64,000 nucleotides of DNA from Brienomyrus brachyistius (taxonomy: Eukaryota; Chordata; Actinopteri; Osteoglossiformes; Mormyridae). Of the stretch, positions 20,901 to 32,203 are shown piece by piece; the stretch's first letter is position 1, and every line of letters starts with the position of its first letter. Made by a program: the position numbers and the translations under genes. The DNA is taken from the NCBI RefSeq assembly GCF_023856365.1, contig NC_064548.1:1364001-1428000 (forward strand), written 5' to 3'. The notes below the pieces were generated by a model. The model searched no databases and had not been told where the DNA came from. It saw only the letters and a program-made list of their open reading frames with translations.

Positions 20901-22698
20901 GGGATTAGACAGGGGACAACAAATTGAATTAAAGTGAATCCTTATGTCACTCTACAAGAGAAGTACATCACATACATCACAGATATCACACTTGGCAGTC
21001 AGTATGGCACATTGAGAAAAATTCTGCCATCTTATCGGATACAGAAAACACATGCTTGGGAGACTTGTGCGCTGGTCTTGAATTGGGCTGCCTGCATTTC
21101 AGCAGGAGAACTTGATCTATAAAAACACACCATGTAGTGCACAGATTCCCTGATATGCAGAACAACAGCAAAAAACAACACTGGAAAGGTTCATGTGCAC
21201 CAAATTTACAGATGTAGCCGCTTGAATTTTCCCCCGTTTCCATGATGGGGCCTTGGCTGGTCCATGACAGGTCCCTGCTGGGTCTTGGGTGGGACCTTGA
21301 CTATAATGAGATCCCCCACGATGATGTGTGTAAAGTACTTGCAATGATTTATCCATCCACCAGGGAGAGCAGTGGTTATGGAAGCAGAAATGACTTACCT
21401 GAAATCAGGTATTGTAACTCCACTGCAGAAAATGAAAATCTAAGCAAGTATAATTTTCTTATATTTAGACAAAATTCCAATTTCATTAATAAACTGACTA
21501 CACTGCAATAAATGGCCTGTGAAATTTAAGAAATTGTTTCTGTTGTGAGGCAAAGATGGCCTAAAACTAGCCATATGTGTTTTAGTCAGTTTAATGATGA
21601 AATTAGAATTTTGTATTTTACTTCACCTTTTGGAGATGAGGCGGACCCAAGATGTGTGCAATACAATAATTACAGGCCTAAACAAAGTAATACGGTTGCT
21701 TGTGGAGAATAAAGGTGGACAGAGTGGAAAATGAAAAATAAAAATACATATAGTTCTGTACTGTGCTAGAATAAAACAGACGCATTCCTTAGTGTGTTCT
21801 GTCTTTCTTTCTGGCTAACAGTCTGAAAGGCTGCTGATGGCTCCACATTCACAGGAGGGGTGGGGGCAGTCACAATGACGTGTGAATGTGTCATAAACTT
21901 CTCTGCTTAGCCACAATGAAAAGAGATATGTTTGCAGGGGATCAAGGTGAGGTTGTTTTCTTAACCTAAGAACACTGAACCAACGGTCAAGGTGGTGGTG
22001 GTATCATGCTGTTTTGCTGACAGTACTGTACATCAGAACATTGCAGAAAGACAATGGAATAATGAAGTAGCACTAGATAGATAGACTGGGATTTTTTGTC
22101 ATAGTACCAGAGACAAAAAGAGGAACATAAAAGAAACATAGCATAATAAGTATTTACTGTAACCCTATGGAGTCTGAGGCCTCTCACCCACTTTCAAAGT
22201 AGTCTGACAGGCCTTGACATTTTACTGTTTTTCTGAATTGCTAAAATACATGTCCTAAAATCTCATCTCCTGTAATCAAACCACTAAGCACAAACTCTAA
22301 AATTCAAGCTAAACTCACAAAACCTTACACTTGTCTTACAAAATCAAACAATCTTCTCAAAACTACATTATCTTTGCTCAAAACAAACACTGTTTTCAGA
22401 CCATGCATCTCGTCAGTTGGTTAAAGGTACACTACTGAACAGTCATAGCACTCTACAGCAAAAAATTAAAACAATACAAGTCAAAACTGTTGTTGACATG
22501 TAAATGAGAAACCGTAAGACTATAATAATAATAAAAAAAATTATGGTCGTCTACCATATGACTGATAATTAATATGTAACGTTTGCCATACTCAGTACTC
22601 CAGAAAAGTGACTGTAAAGAACAAAGCCAAAAAGTAAACAAATGAGAGGCATATTACAGTAAAATGTTGTGCAACTGCCAAGCCAGAGTCACAGAAGA
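20901..22698. other. No gene seen
   Basis: Short frames only (for example minus 21117-21356) without recognisable motifs. About 22200-22400 is A/C-rich. No transposon termini identified. Confidence 0.4.
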
Positions 22699-24940
22699 AT
22701 ATTTACATTTACAGTATTTGGCAGACGCCCTTAGCCAGAGCGACTTATAATAAGTGCTTTGAGACTCTGCGATGAATTTCCGATGCTAGCTCAATAAGGA
22801 CCCAGGCTATGAATACCATCTGTCTGAAAATTCCGTTGAGAAAGTGCAGAAATTTTTATTTTTTTAAAAACACACACACCAGAAAAAGAGCCGAGTAAGA
22901 ATACAGAAGTACTACGTCAGGTATTTCTGACAAAGGAATGTTTTGAGTCGTCGTTTGAAGACATTCAAGCATTCAGCTGTTCGGACATCTGGGGGGAGTT
23001 CATTCCACCAATTAGGTGCCAGGACAGAGAAGAGCCGAGATGTGTGTCTTCCTTGTGCCTTGAGGGGAGGTGGGACCAGTCGAGCAGTGCTGGTGGATCG
23101 GAGAGATCGTGGTGCAGTGCGGGGTGTGATGAGGTCCTTTAGGTAGGATGGTGCCAGACAATTTTTGGCTTTGTATGCGAGCATCAGTGTTTTGAATCTG
23201 ATGCGGGCAGCTACAGGAAGCCAGTGGAGGGAGCGCAGCAAAGGAGTGGTGTGGGAGAACTTGGGAAGGTTAAAAACAAGACGAGCAGCTGCATTCTGAA
23301 TCAGTTGGAGGGGACGGATGGCGCTCAGTGGTAAACCCGCTAGAAGCGAGTTGCAGTAGTCAGGCGTGAGATGATGAGGGACTGGACGAGTATCTGGGTA
23401 GCCTGAGTGGAAAGAAATGGACGTATCCTCCTGATATTAAAGAGAAGAAACCGACAAGAGCGAGAAAGACTGGGAATATGTGAGGAAAATGACAACCGAT
23501 CATCTATGGTAACTCCAAGGTTTCTAGCAGAAACCGAAGGACGGATCAGGGAGTTGTCAAAAGAGATCGCAAGGTCCTGGAGGGGGGATGAGTCAGCCGG
23601 CATGTAAAGCAGCTCAATTTTACTAGTGTTGAGTTTTAGCTGGTGAGTGGTCATCCAAGATGAGATGTCTGCCAAGCATGTAGAGATCTTAGTGGAGACA
23701 TGAGTGTCTGAGGGAGGGAAGGAGAGGATGAATTGAGTGTCATCGGCATAGCAGTGGTAGGAGAAGCCATGTGAGGATATAACTTCGCCAAGAGATTTAG
23801 TATAGAGGGAGAATAGGAGAGGGCCAAGGACCGAGCCCTGAGGGACACCGGTGGAAAGACGACGTGGAGTAGATGTGGATCCATTCCATATCACTTGGTA
23901 TGTTTGGCCTTCTAGGTAGGAAGCCAGCCAGCGCCAGGCTAAGCCACCAATGCCAAGACTCCTAAGGATGGATAGGAGAGTTTTGTGGTTGACCGTGTCA
24001 AATGCTGCTGATAGGTCAAAAAGGATGAGGACAGATGACAGTTTGGCTGATCTGGCAGCATGTAGCTTCTCAGTGACTGCTAAGAGGGCAGTCTCTGAAG
24101 AGTGAGCTGCTTTAAAGCCAGACTGATTAGGATCCTGGAGGTTGTTCTGAGAGAGATAGAGAGAAAGCTGGTTGTAGACTGTACGTTCGAGGATTTTTGA
24201 AAGGAAGGAAAGAAGCGATACTGGTCGGTAGCTGCAAGTGTCTGAGGGATTTAGAGTGGGTTTTTTTAAGATGGGAATGACCCTGGCTATTTTGAATGCT
24301 GTTGGTACATGACCGGAGGTTATGGAGCCTTTAATGATAGTCGTGATGAAGGGGAGAAGGTCTAGAGAGATTGTCTGAAGCAATGCAGAAGGGATTGGAT
24401 CAAGTGGGCAGGTGGTAGGCTTGGAAGATGAGATGACTTTCATGATCTCATCTGCCGTAAAACCGGAAAACTCGGCCAGTGACGGGGGAGGGAAATCCTT
24501 AGTGTGTAGTGTAGTGGATGAGGGAGAGAATGTCTGACAGATTCTGTCAATCTTCTCGGCAAAGAAGTTGGCAAAATCTTCAGCAGTCAGGAAGGAAGGA
24601 GGAGGCGGAGGGTTGAGTAGAGACGAAAAGATGTTATGGAGTTTGCGAGGATCTCGTGAGGATAATTCTAGTTTGTCTTTGTAAAAGGCAGTTTTAGCTG
24701 CAGTCACGTCCATTGAGAATTTGGATAGCAGAGTACGGTAGGAAGACAGATCTGCATCAAGCTTAGATTTCTTCCACGTCCTCTCTGCTACCCGCAATTC
24801 TCTTAGGTTGGTGCGTAATGCAGCTGAAAGCCAAGGAGTAGGCCGAGTTTTCCTGGGTTTGGAAGACAGCGGGCAGAGGTTGTCCAAGGATGTGTAAAGT
24901 GAGGAGATGAGAGTATCAGTTGCAGACTCCAGTGATTACC
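22699..24940 (-). mobile_element. L2-type LINE, 5'-truncated
   Basis: The 3' end on the minus strand is the classic teleost L2 tail: GTCGCTCTGGCTAAGGGCGT then CTGCCAAATACTGTAAATGT. Coding sequence fills most of the rest. The endonuclease half is missing (5' truncation near 24940). One frameshift near 23345 separates the RT from the C-terminal region; otherwise the frame is open, so this is a fairly young copy. Confidence 0.9.
22912..24887 (-). pseudogene. L2 ORF2: reverse transcriptase and C-terminal region (one frameshift)
   Basis: The 515-codon frame 24887-23340 contains the linker (PWLSAALRTNLRELRVAER), RT motifs IARVIPILKKPTLNPSDTCS followed by the YRPVS block, QSGFKAAHSSETALL, FDLSAAFDTVNHKTLL, TGVPQGSVLGPLLFSLYT and catalytic CYADDTQF. 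A single-base loss near 23345 turns the LDYCNSLL block into a stop. The remaining C-terminus (LLRSLHWLPVAARIRFKTLM, WNELPPDVRTAE) runs in the next frame to 22912. Apart from this lesion and the missing 5' half, the catalytic residues are present. Confidence 0.9.
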
Positions 24941-24973
24941 TGTTGCAGTTTTCTTCTACATATCCTATACATA

Positions 24974-25135
24974 GGCATGGTAAAGTGGTGCAGTGGTTAG
25001 CACCGTTGCCTCACACCTCTGGGAACATTCATCCATTTTCTGAAACCGCTTGGATCCCAGAGGCTACAGGCACAAGGCAGGGAACAACCCAGGATGGGGC
25101 ACCAACCCATCACAGGGAAGACTCACACACCACAC
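24974..25135 (+). repeat. tRNA-derived SINE with truncated body
   Basis: Head GGCATGGTAAAGTGGTGCAG then TGGTTAGCACCGTTGCCTCA resembles a tRNA-type pol III promoter. The middle (ATTCATCCATTTTCTGAAAC...GGATGGGGCACCAACCCATC) is the common fish SINE/LINE tail sequence. It grades into the CA-rich array. Confidence 0.65.
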
Positions 25136-25485
25136 ACACCAGTGACTTAAACACACACAAACATAGCATTCACTCACACACACACCATTCATAAACAACC
25201 TTCACACACCAGTCACTCACACACCATTCACTCCCCATTCTCACACACATATACCATTCACATACACCATTTACTCACACACACACCATTCACACACCAG
25301 TCACTCACACATGCCATTACCTAACACATACCAGTCACTCACACACGCCATTACCACACACACTCACCATTCTCATAGACATACACCACTCACACATGCC
25401 ATTACCAAACACACTCACATACCATTCAATCACACAGTATTCACACACACACACAGCATTCATTCACACACCATTCACAAAACAA
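25136..25485. repeat. CATTCACACAC-type low-complexity array
   Basis: Irregular repeats of CACACACACCATTCACTCAC and variants, with ATGCCATTACC interspersed. Likely grown from the SINE tail. Confidence 0.85.
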
Positions 25486-25489
25486 TCAT

Positions 25490-25626
25490 GGTTGGCAGTG
25501 GGGTCTAATTTTGCCAGTTTTCCATTCCTTTCCTCTTCTTCTGTTTTCCATGTCTTGTTTATAGGGGTATTTTCACCACATTCCCATTTGATGTGGACAC
25601 CTTCACACTGCCTGCTTCTACATCAT
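25490..25626 (-). repeat. Repeat shared with 35213-35347
   Basis: About 135 bp in common with 35213-35347: GGTTGGCAGTGGGGTCTAAT, CCACATTCCCATTTGATGTG, GACACCTTCACACTGCCTGC. On the minus strand both copies encode EAGSVKVSTSNGNVVK followed by I/V-P-L, so it may be a duplicated exon or a transposon coding fragment. Confidence 0.7.
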
Positions 25627-25846
25627 TTATGTTCAGGTGTTCCACTAATAATTTGTCTACTTTAGTTCCAGCAATGTCCCAATTAACAGCATTTAGCTGG
25701 AATTCACTGTCTACAACTTCAATATCCACATCCACAATATCTAGTTCAAATACTGAATTAAAAGCCCTCTCTGCAGTCTCCTCCAATTTGACCTCTCCAA
25801 TTTGTATTTTGACAATTTCAAATTTACTATTTACATCATCTATAGC
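25559..25846 (-). CDS. Unrecognised acidic ORF
   Basis: Open on the minus strand from about 25846. Rich in Val, Asp and Glu (FELDIVDVDIEVVDSEF), ending EAGSVKVSTSNGNVVKIPL. The last residues lie in the repeat shared with 35.2 kb. A neighbouring open stretch at 26100-25860 may be part of the same gene. It lies 3' of the Harbinger transposase exon and could be the second Harbinger gene or an unrelated relic; I cannot tell. Confidence 0.25.
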   Translation of the reverse strand, partial: AIDDVNSKFEIVKIQIGEVKLEETAERAFNSVFELDIVDVDIEVVDSEFQLNAVNWDIAGTKVDKLLVEHLNINDVEAGSVKVSTSNGNVVKIPL

Positions 25847-26104
25847 TCAAACTGGCAGAGGTCGACCACTACGGCTCCTATTTTCAGCCTGTCTTGGTGG
25901 TCCTCTGCAGGTTTTAGGGAGACTGTCCTTTCATTTATCACAATAACCTCTAACCCATGCAGCCTCCTAGGCTGGTTGATGGATGGAGATGCTGGGGAGC
26001 ACAGCTCTTCCTCATCTTCCCAGTCTCCCCCACTTATCCCAAGTTGCCCAGTATTGGTCGTTGCTCCAGCTGACAGCTTTCGCCATTCGTCTGTTTCTGA
26101 ATGA

Positions 26105-26460
26105 GGAAAAACAATAAACAGGCAATATAATGGAGCTGTCAGTCACTTCTGGCACATGGAATACAGTTCTGCACTGAACAACTGCATTATAGAATAGGAA
26201 ACTAGTTAACTTTCACATAAAATTTTACTAAATGGCAATATATCCCGATTTTAGTCACCAAACAAACTTTACAGGCCTTTCTTCACTATTTTTATTTGTG
26301 TTTGTTGCTATACATCTGCCCTCTTCTGGTCTGGTGGAATATCATTGCTGTAGGCAGCACCGAGCACAACCACCCGCATCCGCAGCCGAATGCAATATGA
26401 AAGCACGGGAAAGTGCACATGCAAAAGTGAAATATCATCTAGACTTTGCAGCACAGGAAA
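26105..26460. other. No gene seen
   Basis: AT-rich sequence between the Harbinger exon and the acidic ORF. No motifs recognised. Confidence 0.35.
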
Positions 26461-26931
26461 CTAGCCAACTTGTACATAAAATTTAAATATAATCAACACA
26501 GTAGCCTTGATGGCAAGAATTCCTTGGTAGCCAGGAAAGGTAATGAATATATTTAAAAAGGACTTTAACGCAACGTAAACCTTCCTGATTTCACAGCACA
26601 CCGTAGCTTTGCTTAAATGTTCAGCATCCCCCACACTGTACAGAAATGAACCACTGTCAAAATAACGCAAAGAGATACACAAAGACTGTGCAACTGTAAA
26701 GGCTTTAGAGTGACGTGTGTTTTTAGAAATGTAAGGTTCCAATAACTGACACAAATATGCAATACTGCGTCTGCAAAATCTATAACGGTCGTATAAATAA
26801 TCATCCGGAAAATGCAACTGATCTATCCTGGGCCAAAGTACTTGTGGAACCTGTTGCCTTAAGGCTCTACGAATGAGCCGCGCTCCCTCATCAACTGGAT
26901 TATGAATAAACGGCACGCCATGGTTATTCAT
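26461..26931 (-). pseudogene. PIF/Harbinger (HARBI1-like) transposase, N-terminal exon
   Basis: A 156-codon frame. The sequence FPDDYLYDRYRFCRRSIAYL, then SFLYSVGDAEHLSKATVCCE and LKSFLNIFITFPGYQG match the N-terminal helix-turn-helix region of fish Harbinger transposases. The catalytic DDE domain, which should follow the FPGYQG block, is absent: after LAIKA the frame runs into unrelated sequence. It is a truncated remnant. No terminal inverted repeats were identified. Confidence 0.8.
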
Positions 26932-27529
26932 GTAAAAGCCTTCAATGTACTACTTGTCATTTTAAACTTTCTGAGTAATTGGAATCATCTGCATGTAATC
27001 TGTCACAATTTTATATTGGAGGGTCGATTGTGTGTGAGTGAGGGAGAGAGTGAAAGAGGGAGAATAGTGTGTTGTTATATTATAGTTAAAGAGAACTGCA
27101 TTACCCAGAATGCACGGCGTGCTCACGGGGTCAGTTCTTGGCGGTTGTACTTGTACTAGGAATGGCGGCAGTAAAGGTGTTTCTGGAAAACCCACACGGA
27201 CTGTGTGAGTGTGTTATTTGAGAATGCGCTACACAGCATAACAAATAGCATCAGAATATTCCCAGCTCCGCAGAATGTAGTGCTGTGACATCACATGGCT
27301 TGTCCAATCATATTCATCAAGCTAAGCTAAGCTTCACAGCTAACCTGCCGCGGAGCAGGCTTGTCCAAGAGCATATGTTGACATAGTAACTAAGCGGAGC
27401 TTCAGGTTAGCCTCGTTCGTGGAACCGAATTTGGAAAAATTAAGCCGGGATTGTCGAAATAAGCCTGGCTTTTCAGGTTAGCTCGCTCCGTGAAACAGCA
27501 ACAAGGTGTTCTGCCTACTGAAGGTGTTC
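26932..27529. other. No gene seen
   Basis: Spacer between Harbinger and CR1 fragments. Some self-complementary AAGCTAAGCTTCACAGCTAA and CAGGTTAGC blocks at 27315-27485 hint at a decayed MITE, but I cannot delimit it. Confidence 0.35.
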
Positions 27530-28962
27530 TGAAGGTGTGGTACCTTCTGATTGGAAGCACGCCTTCATAACGCCTATTTTCAAAAAAGGGGATAGAAGTA
27601 ATTTGTCTAACTATAGGCCAATCAGTCTAACTTGTATAACTGGTAAAGTTATGGAGGCTATAATCAAAGAGAAAATGATAGATTACCTGGACTCCAATAA
27701 CATTTTGTGGGATAGCCAGCATGGATTTAGGAGAGGTAGATCCTGTTTAACAAATCTGTTGGAGTTTTTTGAGGAAGCTACTCAGGAAGTTGATGATAAG
27801 AAGGCCTATGATGTCATCTACTTAGATTTCCAAAAGGCTTTTGATGTTGTCCCCCACAAGAGGCTCCTACTTAAACTCAAAGCGACAGGTATTTTAGGTA
27901 CCGTAGCGACCTGGATTGATAACTGGTTAACAGATAGGAAACAGCGAGTAGTTATAAGAGGCACAATGTCACAATGGGCTTGCGTTCATAGTGGGGTACC
28001 GCAGGGTTCGATTTTAGGACCACTATTGTTCCTAATTTACATAAATGATATGGATACCAATATATACAGTAAACTGGTGAAATTTGCAGATGACACCAAG
28101 GTGGGTGGTGTAGCAGATACTGAATTAGTGGCTCAGCAGCTACAGCGGGATCTTGATTTAATTAGTGACTGGGCTGATACCTGGCAGATGAAATTTAACG
28201 TTGATAAATGTAAGGTACTCCATCTAGGGAGCATAAATATAAAGTACAGGTATTTCATGGGTGTCACTGAAATAAAGGTAGCTGATCATGAGAAAGACCT
28301 TGGTGTGTATGTTGATGCTTCCATGTCCCATTCTCGCCAGTGTGGGGAAGCAATAAAAAAGGCCAATAGGATGTTGGGGTATATCTCCAGGTGTGTGGAG
28401 TTTAAGTCAAGGGAGGTAATGCTAAGATTATACAATTCCTTGGTGAGACCTCACCTAGAATATTGTGTGCAGGTTTGGTCACCATATCTTAAAAAGGACA
28501 TTGTGGCCTTAGAAAAGGTGCAGCGTAGGGCCACAAAAATGATTCCTGGTCTTAGAGGAATGTCATACGAGGAACGGTTACTTGAGCTAAATCTGTTCAG
28601 TCTCAAGCAAAGGAGACTGAGGGGGGACATGATCCAGGTATATAAGATTCTAACAGGTTTGGATGCTGTTCAACCAAATAGTTACTTCAGCATTAGTTTA
28701 AATACACGAACTCGTGGCCATAGGTGGAAATTAGCGGGAGAACATTTCAAGCTGGATTTAAGGAAGCACTTCTTTACGCAGCGTGTAGTCAGAGTATGGA
28801 ATAGCCTTCCTGATAATGTAGTGCAAGCTGAATCCTTGGGTTCCTTTAAATCAGAGCTAGATAAGATTTTAACGACTCTGAGCTATTAGTTTAGTTCTCC
28901 CCAAGCGAGCTTGATGGGCCGAATGGCCTCCTCTCGTTTGTATAGTTCTTATGTTCTTATGT
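27530..28962 (+). mobile_element. CR1-type LINE, 5'-truncated
   Basis: The element starts inside the RT, runs through an uninterrupted C-terminus and ends with GATGGGCCGAATGGCCTCCT followed by short TTCTTATG repeats, the CR1-style 3' end. The endonuclease and first ORF are lost by 5' truncation. The intact frame and clean tail point to recent insertion. Confidence 0.88.
27537..28889 (+). CDS. CR1-type reverse transcriptase, C-terminal 450 residues
   Basis: Runs from PSDWKHAFITPIFKKGDRSN (finger) through NYRPISLTC, QHGFRRGRSCLTNLLEF, VIYLDFQKAFDVVPHKRLLL, GVPQGSILGPLLFLIYINDM and catalytic FADDTK. It continues to the conserved tail RPHLEYCVQVWSPYLKKDI, EKVQRRATKMIPGLRGMSYE and RVWNSLPDNVVQAESLGSFK, with a stop at 28889. 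All RT catalytic aspartates are present and there is no internal stop. Without the endonuclease the copy cannot move by itself. The first Met is simply the first in-frame ATG after the truncation. Confidence 0.92.
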   Translation: MVPSDWKHAFITPIFKKGDRSNLSNYRPISLTCITGKVMEAIIKEKMIDYLDSNNILWDSQHGFRRGRSCLTNLLEFFEEATQEVDDKKAYDVIYLDFQKAFDVVPHKRLLLKLKATGILGTVATWIDNWLTDRKQRVVIRGTMSQWACVHSGVPQGSILGPLLFLIYINDMDTNIYSKLVKFADDTKVGGVADTELVAQQLQRDLDLISDWADTWQMKFNVDKCKVLHLGSINIKYRYFMGVTEIKVADHEKDLGVYVDASMSHSRQCGEAIKKANRMLGYISRCVEFKSREVMLRLYNSLVRPHLEYCVQVWSPYLKKDIVALEKVQRRATKMIPGLRGMSYEERLLELNLFSLKQRRLRGDMIQVYKILTGLDAVQPNSYFSISLNTRTRGHRWKLAGEHFKLDLRKHFFTQRVVRVWNSLPDNVVQAESLGSFKSELDKILTTLSY

Positions 28963-29813
28963 ACTGTTTGGTTGTTGTACTGTAACCAGCATTGCAGAAT
29001 AAACAACTTAAACCCACCTCAGTTGTGATCCCAGTGCTCTGACTGGCACCTTTTAAGAACACTGCCTTACCCCGAACCACAAATTAATTAGTCCAACTAA
29101 TCCTCCCCCACAATACTATGTACAAGTAGTATTTATACTGTTTCTCGAAGGTGAGCTACTACATAAAGTAAATGCGCCATTGCAAAAACATTCTAGCTTT
29201 AATTCTGTCATACACGTTCATTTATTTTCTTGCCTTATCCGTTTTTGTTCAGTTTGTAGTATGACGACAATTTTAGATGACTACTGGAACAATGGGGAGC
29301 AAGCTCTGTTAAATGCCATAGGCATATGTTTTTCTGATACCTTTCCTTACCAGATTGCTACCACCGTTAAAAACCCCAGGAATTTTGTTGTGATACCATG
29401 TCAAGTCAAGTCAAGTAGATTTTATTGTCATTTCATCCATACACATAGTATATATAGAGAAATGACATAACGTTCTTGAAGGAACAAACAGGCACGCTTA
29501 GGTTCACTCAAAAACACTTTAATACAAGTGATACAAGATAACCTCGCATTAAAATCAATATCAATACATCAATCGAAACAATGCAAAATAACCTTGTATC
29601 ACAACAGATATGGAATAAATGAATCATACGAATATCGGGTATAAAATATATATATAGAAAGCAAAAATAAAAATATAGGTAAGGCGAACTATCATCACAA
29701 GCGGTGATAATTAATCCCCATAATCAATCGAACGCAAAAGCAGCTGCTAAACTATTTACACTCGGACGTGCCCTCATCACCCACCTTCACACATGGACTG
29801 GGGAGCCCTTTTC
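28963..29813. other. No gene; one repeat fragment
   Basis: At about 29399-29466 CAAGTCAAGTCAAGTAGATT then TTATTGTCATTTCATCCATA is a familiar fish interspersed repeat end. Nothing else is recognisable. Confidence 0.45.
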
Positions 29814-30001
29814 TAGTGATGTGTCGGTCGCGAACGAAACGGCTCTCGGAGCCGGCTCTTTCAAGTGAACGATCAGAGCCGGCTCCTGCCTGTGAGCCGG
29901 AGTCAGAGCCGCTTTTTTTATTTCTCTATTTTTTTTTTAAGCCGCACGGATTGGTCAACTACACGATGCGTGTCTGCTCTGAGGGGGAGGGCGGTGATGC
30001 A

Positions 30002-30206
30002 GGGTGCGTTCGACTTGGGCTTTAAGTTTTAAGTCGCCTTGCTCTCGTGAGGTTTTTATACCACGTGACATGGTCACGGGTGGTGACGTTTTGCAGCGCC
30101 GGCTGAAGTCGGACAAAAAAAATCCAACCGTGATGCATTGCGTTGGGACCAGAATACATTGAATTAAGCCAGCGCTGCAAACGGCTGTGTGAAGTCGAAC
30201 GCACCC
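30002..30206. mobile_element. MITE nested in the hAT element
   Basis: 205 bp between terminal inverted repeats GGGTGCGTTCGACTT (30002-30016) and AAGTCGAACGCACCC (30192-30206). No coding capacity. No clear target duplication (GATGCA before, ATAGAC after), so the superfamily is undetermined. Confidence 0.7.
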
Positions 30207-30272
30207 ATAGACAAATACAGCAATCGCAGGCACAGACAGAGAAACAAGAGGGAAGGAGACACGCGTGACAAA

Positions 30273-30674
30273 ATGAGTGACTACAGGAAACAGAGCGAAA
30301 TTTGGATACATTTCAATTAAATTGATAATACAAAAGCAGTGTGTAGAGCATGCAAGGCTAAAATCTCATATCGAACAGGGTGTAGAAATAACCTGCATTG
30401 GCACCTGAGAACTGTACATCCATCAATGCAGTGGGAAGAAAAAAGACAAGCAAGTGAGCCTGCTACTAATGAAAGTTACAGTTTGTCTACTGCAACTGTT
30501 GAAAGTGCCAGTTTGTCAGTGTCTACACCGTCATCCAGTACAGCACCACAACCACCTAGACCTACAACCTAGAGCTCCTTGAGACAGTTTGTGCAAAAAG
30601 CTATGACTCCATTAAAACAGAACACAATTGATGAGGAATTGGCTAAAATGATTGCACGTGATTTCCAACCATAG
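30273..30674 (+). pseudogene. hAT transposase N-terminus (BED zinc finger), broken
   Basis: ATG at 30273 starts MSDYRKQSEIWIHFN, then an in-frame stop at 30318. The same frame continues with AVCRACKAKISYRTGC and NLHWHLRTVHPSMQW, the CxxC...HxxxxxH pattern of a BED-type DNA-binding finger. A Ser/Thr-rich linker, another stop at about 30570, and ELAKMIARDFQP precede the final stop at 30674. The catalytic RNase-H-like domain that should follow is deleted. Confidence 0.85.
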
Positions 30675-30844
30675 TAATTCATTTCACTAATAATTTTACA
30701 TTATTTTTGGTAATAAATTCATTTAAGCACCAAATAACATCTGAAGAGCCACTTGGGAGCCTAAAGAGCCGGCTCTTTTAAGTGAGCCGAGCCATAAGAG
30801 CCGGCTCTCTTAAAAGAGCCGGAATTCCCATCACTACCCTTTTC

Positions 30845-31953
30845 AGTCCTGGCAGGAGACCAACACGTGAGTTCCGAGAAATGCCGGGCGATGCCCAAGT
30901 TTTTTATGGCAGGACAGAATAACATGTTCAATGATATTCCGGGTGAATCATCGACGATTGATCTTCAGGATGATCAGTCCCCACACGATCTGAATTAATC
31001 CACAATTACGATCTCCCAGAATATTACAGTAAAAAGATTAATTCCATATACGTGGGTGACGTAATCGTCCGTGAATTCATCCTAATACAACGTTCCTCCA
31101 GGACCAGGGTGCAACACAGAGCAGAACAAAAAACAGAGCGACATCGTAAGTGCAGACAGGAAGTACACTTACAGTACAAATTGACAAGACAACACAACAT
31201 ACAGTGCAAATTAACAGTGGTAACAGTGTGGATACAGTATTTAAGATACTGTATGGTAGCAGCGAAGGTTATTTGTGCAAAAATGCCGTGGTATAGAAGA
31301 TTAATGTAATGTCTTTTCAAAATGTTTTATTACGGTTCAAAAATAGAGGTTTTCAACGTTTCCTTATACACATAACCACCGTTGAAAACCACAGATTTTT
31401 TTATTCTGATTCGATGGATTTCCTTAATTATCAGGGCACATAAGTTACTTCTTTTAAAAATGCAGTTTATTCTGACATCGTAAATTTCCTGATCACTGTG
31501 TACTGTCCTTAACATGATGAGGTTCCGTTTGTGCCAAAAATATGAAAACAGCACACAGTTCATGTCGACTGAGCATGTGACAAACCATTTGTCTGTGACA
31601 ACTACATTTTGACAATAAGTTTGCCTGTGTGAAAGTAAAAGCATTTTGTTTTTGCACAGGTTCTATCAGGGGCTCCGTAATGTCGATTTCTCACCTGACA
31701 AAAAAAAAAATTCTATGTCAGTTCAGCTTTACACTGTACTTCTGTCGTCTTAGCACCCTTAGTCGTTACACTGTTGTACTGCATGTCAACCAAACATTTC
31801 TACAGTGCAGTAACGTCTACATTAGTAAACAGTGGCATTTTTTTTACTCATGATTTGTGTATTCAGATACCGCCCCTCATACCAAAATCTGGTGATATTA
31901 TATTTTGCCTTTTTGTCCAAGAGTGAATAACAAAAAAATGCTCACATAAACAG
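30845..31953. other. No gene seen
   Basis: AT-rich sequence. At about 31088-31200 ACAACGTTCCTCCAGGACCA then GGGTGCAACACAGAGCA is a fragment of a common fish interspersed repeat. The remainder is unassigned. Confidence 0.4.
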
Positions 31954-32203
31954 TGTCATGCCCGGCTCGTCCAATCCTCATGTGTGCCACATCCCATGAT
32001 TATCCACGTGTGCTTCCCCGATCTTGCCCAGCAGTGTCTTATTATTTTCGCCCTGTCTTTGTTCTATTTCAGTCCACATCTTGCCCTGCCGATGTGTCTT
32101 CGCTGTTTCCCTGGCCTTCCCCGCAATAAATCCCCATTTTCCCCAACTTTCGCCTGCCTGCCTGATCCTTCCTGCTCACCCGCTTATGCGCAAGCCTGAC
32201 AGA

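Larger units (their letters stand above)
29814..30836 (+). mobile_element. Non-autonomous hAT transposon with BED-finger remnant
   Basis: Terminal repeats TAGTGATG...CATCACTA, exact 8-bp target duplication CCCTTTTC (29806-29813 and 30837-30844), and subterminal GAGCCGGCTCTT motifs repeated many times at both ends, probably transposase-binding sites. Inside is the start of a hAT transposase, cut after the N-terminal region, and a nested MITE. Internal deletion makes it dependent on another hAT source. Confidence 0.93.

Noticed and set aside
22200..22400. Decayed Tc1/mariner end similar to 62.9-63.2 kb
   Set aside because: Both are A/C-rich, but I cannot find a shared block long enough to claim homology.
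25136..25485. CRISPR-like regular spacing in the CATTCACAC array
   Set aside because: Irregular units without constant repeats or spacers in a vertebrate genome; simple low-complexity repeat.
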